A stretch of DNA of 64,000 nt, taken from Rhea pennata (lineage: Eukaryota > Chordata > Aves > Rheiformes > Rheidae). Where the stretch lies: positions 2,320,611-2,384,610 of the forward strand of contig NC_084687.1 in NCBI RefSeq assembly GCF_028389875.1, given 5' to 3'. The notes beneath the pieces are model-generated. The model had not been told where the DNA came from and ran no database searches. It saw only the letters and a list, made by a program, of their open reading frames with translations. The translations under genes were made by a program, and so were the position numbers. Of the stretch, positions 61,031 through 64,000 are shown one piece after another (the stretch's first letter is position 1; every line of letters begins with the position of its first letter).

Positions 61031-61254
61031 AAACTTGCCTCTTCTACAGTAATTTCAATCATTAAAGAGCTTAGTTCCATTATATATACCCTCCTTCTTC
61101 ACCCATCACTGTGTATGTTTGGAGTATCATCTCCTCTATAGCTGGCCTACCCTATGCTTTTCAGAAAAGGGACCATCTCTTTCTTCCCTCGTAAAAGGTT
61201 GTCCTGCCCCAGTAATCCACTGGAGTTCTCCAAACAATCAATGTGAATATTAGT

Positions 61255-61760
61255 AAGGGAAATATGGTTGATACAGCCTACTTGGCCTTCCAAAGTTTTT
61301 CAGCAATATCTTTCACTGAAATCCTATACATATATATTACGTATCCATACGCTAATAGTGAAGATCCTGGTAGAGAAAAAGAGATTACAGAGAAAAGTGA
61401 ACAGAGCTCATCAGTAGAGGTCCACAGGGATTTACGATGCTCAAATACAGCTAGTAACAGACAAGAGAAGACAGGGCAACAAATCTGCAGGCAGTACAAA
61501 GTTATTCATGGCAGTAACAATAAAGGCTCACTTTGAAGAACTGCTAGGGCAAGGAAAAGCTTCCATACAACAAATGACAAAATATACAGGGTCTGAGGAT
61601 CCTGGGGAAAAGGTAAAAGGCAAACGCACTATATAAATACGTAAAATCATGATGGCAAAGATTGTTCGAGTGCTTACTCTCTCCTACAGTGAGAGACTTA
61701 GGATACAAGAGATGGGTTTAAATGAAGACTGAAGAAGTTAATGGAAGCGAAATTAACCAG
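61255..61760 (+). mobile_element. Probable ancient CR1 remnant, plus orientation
   Basis: The decayed frame VDTAYLAFQSFSAIS at about 61267 resembles the CR1 reverse transcriptase motif with YLDF and KAFDT. Downstream, 61470-61530 resembles the region after the catalytic motif, and 61630-61720 (AAATACGTAAAATCATGATG) resembles an older CR1 3'UTR. No intact frame and no clean boundaries. Confidence 0.5.
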
Positions 61761-62049
61761 AAGTGGTATCTTTAATAACCCTTGGTGAAAGAAATGTGCC
61801 CTTTTTCCTTCAACAAGTAATGACTCAACATAACTCTGTTTAGGGGGCGAAAAAGAAAAAAAAAAAATCACTCCCACACACAACCAAACTTCTACATTGC
61901 CCAGGTGGCAAATGCCTTACAAAAGCTTACAACAATAACTGCAAGAGAGATTTAACTCCACTGCCACACTTGAGCAGGTGAGAGTTCTGGTTCTATCTTC
62001 ACAGCAGTAAGAGGATTAGATCAGCATTACTACTGCCTAAAATCTTAGC

Positions 62050-62542
62050 CCCAGACTGCTTAAATAGTATTTATTAAACACAGACAAATGACTTTTTATG
62101 ACAATTAATTTTGACAGTTTTCAGTAATTCACAAAAGTTGTCATGCACTATAAAACATTAGCAAAACAAAAAAATATCTATAATTGGGGTTTTCAATTTA
62201 CATTCAGTTTCTAAGAGATAGGCCATGAAATTCCACAGTGGGAAAATTTATTTTCTAGGACTAATACAGAAACCTCTCAATTCAAAATATAGAGAATACA
62301 CTAATAAAAGCGCTTATCTTCTGCAATCTTTGAGAAAAAGATGTTCCAAAAGCAGAATTCTAGACAATTCAGTTCTTGTATTCCTGGTCTCTAGGAGGAA
62401 ACTTTTACTTTCCTAAATACACACATGTTGTAATCTCATTAAAGATCCTCCATCTACCAGAAAAGTTATTTTAAGCATAGAATTTCTTCTGACAGTCACT
62501 GAAATGAAAGTGAATATGGTGCAGATAACCAGCTTCAGTATT
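62050..62542 (-). other. LRIF1: LRIF1 3'UTR (approximate)
   Basis: Sequence after the LRIF1 stop on the minus strand, with AATAAA signals at 62252-62247 and 62075-62070. Either would give a short 3'UTR of about 0.3-0.5 kb. Confidence 0.5.
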
Positions 62543-63007
62543 TCAGGTTTGCTGCATCTTTCTGCGCATCTCTTCTAGTGCTGCTTCTCGCTCTCTTAAA
62601 AGCTGTTTAAGTCGTTTTATTTTTTCATCCCTGATTGTCTCATCCAAGTCTGGGGGAGTCAAAGGGAACACATCGTCTCTGAAGGAACCTTCAATAAGTG
62701 AAGCATCACTTTCGCAAGACACTAAAACTGGAATATTTGAGTCTGTAACATCAGTATTTTGAGAGCAAGGGTCTTGCTCAGAGTCCCTCCCTGGAGGGGA
62801 TATAACACAGTCTGTGGAAATACTCTCCTGTGACAGGACTGGTGGAGGCGAAACACTTTTAAGTCCTACAGAACCTGGGCTGGTGTTTTCTGAACTTGGA
62901 CTTGTGGTTGATTTGACTGATGTTTTCCTTCTTTTCCCACTGTCTGACAGTGGTGAGGATTTCATTTTTCTTTTCTTAGACAAGTCCTCTTCTAGATCCA
63001 CAATTAT
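62543..63007 (-). CDS. LRIF1: LRIF1, ligand-dependent nuclear receptor-interacting factor 1, last coding exon (partial gene)
   Basis: The acceptor CTGTACAG|ATAATTG at 63007 opens 154 codons to TGA at 62545-62543. The C-terminus contains [20 protein letters not shown] and a heptad-like, charged coiled coil ending in RRKMQQT; this matches my recollection of the human LRIF1 C-terminus. In human the coiled coil binds the hinge of SMCHD1 at heterochromatin such as the inactive X. Two basic clusters, SKKRKMK and GKRRKTS near the exon start, look like nuclear localisation signals. The Ser/Thr-rich middle is diverged. Upstream exons, including the large one with the HP1-binding region, must lie beyond 64000. 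Confidence 0.9.
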   Translation of the reverse strand: MIVDLEEDLSKKRKMKSSPLSDSGKRRKTSVKSTTSPSSENTSPGSVGLKSVSPPPVLSQESISTDCVISPPGRDSEQDPCSQNTDVTDSNIPVLVSCESDASLIEGSFRDDVFPLTPPDLDETIRDEKIKRLKQLLREREAALEEMRRKMQQT

Positions 63008-64000
63008 CTGTACAGTCAAGAAACACATATAAACATGCTTTTGTTAAACTGAGCATCCTTCTACATTACATCACAGTACATTAAAACACACAATGCCAGT
63101 TATTTGTTGCAAGCTTTTAGAACTACTGTTGTGGAGGTACTTTCCTTTAACAGTTTTAGCAAATACACTTCTACATTCAGGAACTTCTACTAGCAAAAAC
63201 TCCCAGGTTTACAATTCCAGAGCATTAAATTCCTTCCCTAGTCAACAGTCTACTTCTGCCTCTTCTGTGCATAACTATCATCTCCTACTATTGCTTAATT
63301 TCTTTAACTGGAGTGTAAAAGAAAATGTTTTGCCTATCAAGGATATCTAACTTGATGAGAAGACTCAAAATCTAGAAGAAATCTTCATGTTCACATGAAG
63401 AAAAAAAAGGCTTTGAACATCAGAGATACTGCCCACTACCAGATTGCATACATTTTAAATAACAAAAAAGATGAAAGGAAATGCACTTTACTAAGAACAG
63501 TAGATTTGTTCAAAGTAGGGCTTTTAATAACACAGAATTATTAAAACTTGAGAAAGCCTTTGACAGGGTAGAGTATTTAGAGGAAAATTTAGAGCACTGT
63601 GGAGCTGAGTAGAACCACTGCAGATGGATAAAATCACTTCAAATGCATTAAGATGGAAATCCTTATATCAAGGGAACCTTTTGAAAAGCACCCTTAAAAC
63701 ACTCAGGAAAACCTCAGTGACAACAGATTAAGTTTATAAAGACATTTGTAACTCTAAAGATGTAGACAGAGACAAAATTCTATTTCCTCCAATAAAAACA
63801 CACCTGACGAAGTGGGTGCCTCGCTTTGGAAGTCAGCCACACCTAGCCATCTGAGTGACCGAAGAGCCTTGAAATAATAGCACATGCCTGACTTCAAACT
63901 CTCCTCTGCTCGAAGGCAAAGCTTTACAAGAATTAATTATTCATATAGCCATTGCACTACTGAATACAAACAACTGTTTGCAAAAGGCTAAAGGTAGATA
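63008..64000 (-). other. LRIF1: LRIF1 intron (partial)
   Basis: Intronic sequence upstream of the last LRIF1 exon. I found no second LRIF1 exon; a donor-like site near 63803 lacks a convincing coding match. Confidence 0.6.

Noticed and set aside
62814..63032. Plus-strand open frame opposite LRIF1
   Set aside because: An antisense shadow of the LRIF1 exon.
63804..63960. Possible further LRIF1 exon on the minus strand (donor-like CGTCAG|GTGTG)
   Set aside because: The open frame before the donor does not resemble LRIF1 and no convincing acceptor precedes it.
1..64000. CRISPR arrays, operons, phage genes or intact endogenous retrovirus
   Set aside because: Nothing of this kind was seen. The window is vertebrate nuclear DNA and no LTR pairs or gag/pol/env-like frames were recognised; the only reverse transcriptase is CR1.

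Overview
This is a piece of a vertebrate nuclear genome, almost certainly avian. It shows intron-split genes with GT-AG splice sites, a CpG-island bidirectional promoter, CR1 LINE retrotransposons (the dominant bird LINE) and a tRNA-Ile-headed SINE with a CR1-type tail. That SINE resembles TguSINE1 of zebra finch, so a passerine or a close relative is plausible but not proven. There are no bacterial or phage features, CRISPR arrays or operons. I found no new multi-gene system; the unusual points concern gene architecture, promoter repeats and retroelements.

Layout. 1-32 kb: CEPT1 (choline/ethanolamine phosphotransferase 1) on the minus strand, with all eight coding exons (416 codons), a probable non-coding first exon near 31.98 kb, and a 15.3 kb intron 4. 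31.6-32.5 kb: a GC-rich bidirectional promoter followed at once by a 40-42 bp C/G-rich minisatellite. 32.1-47.5 kb: DRAM2 (DNA-damage regulated autophagy modulator 2) on the plus strand, with a probable 5'UTR exon and seven coding exons (266 codons). 48.6-52.8 kb: a nearly full-length but decayed CR1 LINE on the minus strand, flanked by a 35 bp imperfect direct repeat. 52.8-62.2 kb: intergenic DNA with CR1 fragments, a SINE, microsatellites and much unrecognised sequence. 62.5-63.0 kb: the last coding exon of LRIF1 on the minus strand; the rest of that gene lies beyond the right edge.

CEPT1 makes phosphatidylcholine and phosphatidylethanolamine in ER and nuclear membranes. DRAM2 is a lysosomal/autophagy membrane protein. 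They are head-to-head from one short CpG-island promoter, so co-expression is likely, although their biochemistry is distinct. LRIF1 is a heterochromatin protein that binds SMCHD1. The CEPT1-DRAM2-LRIF1 neighbourhood matches human 1p13.3, but LRIF1 here points toward DRAM2 (tail to tail), while I recall the two human genes sharing an orientation.

Exon boundaries come from reading splice sites and checking reading-frame phase by hand. The coding lengths close exactly (416 and 266 codons, the human lengths as I remember them), which supports the models. Untranslated ends, transcription starts and poly(A) sites are approximate.
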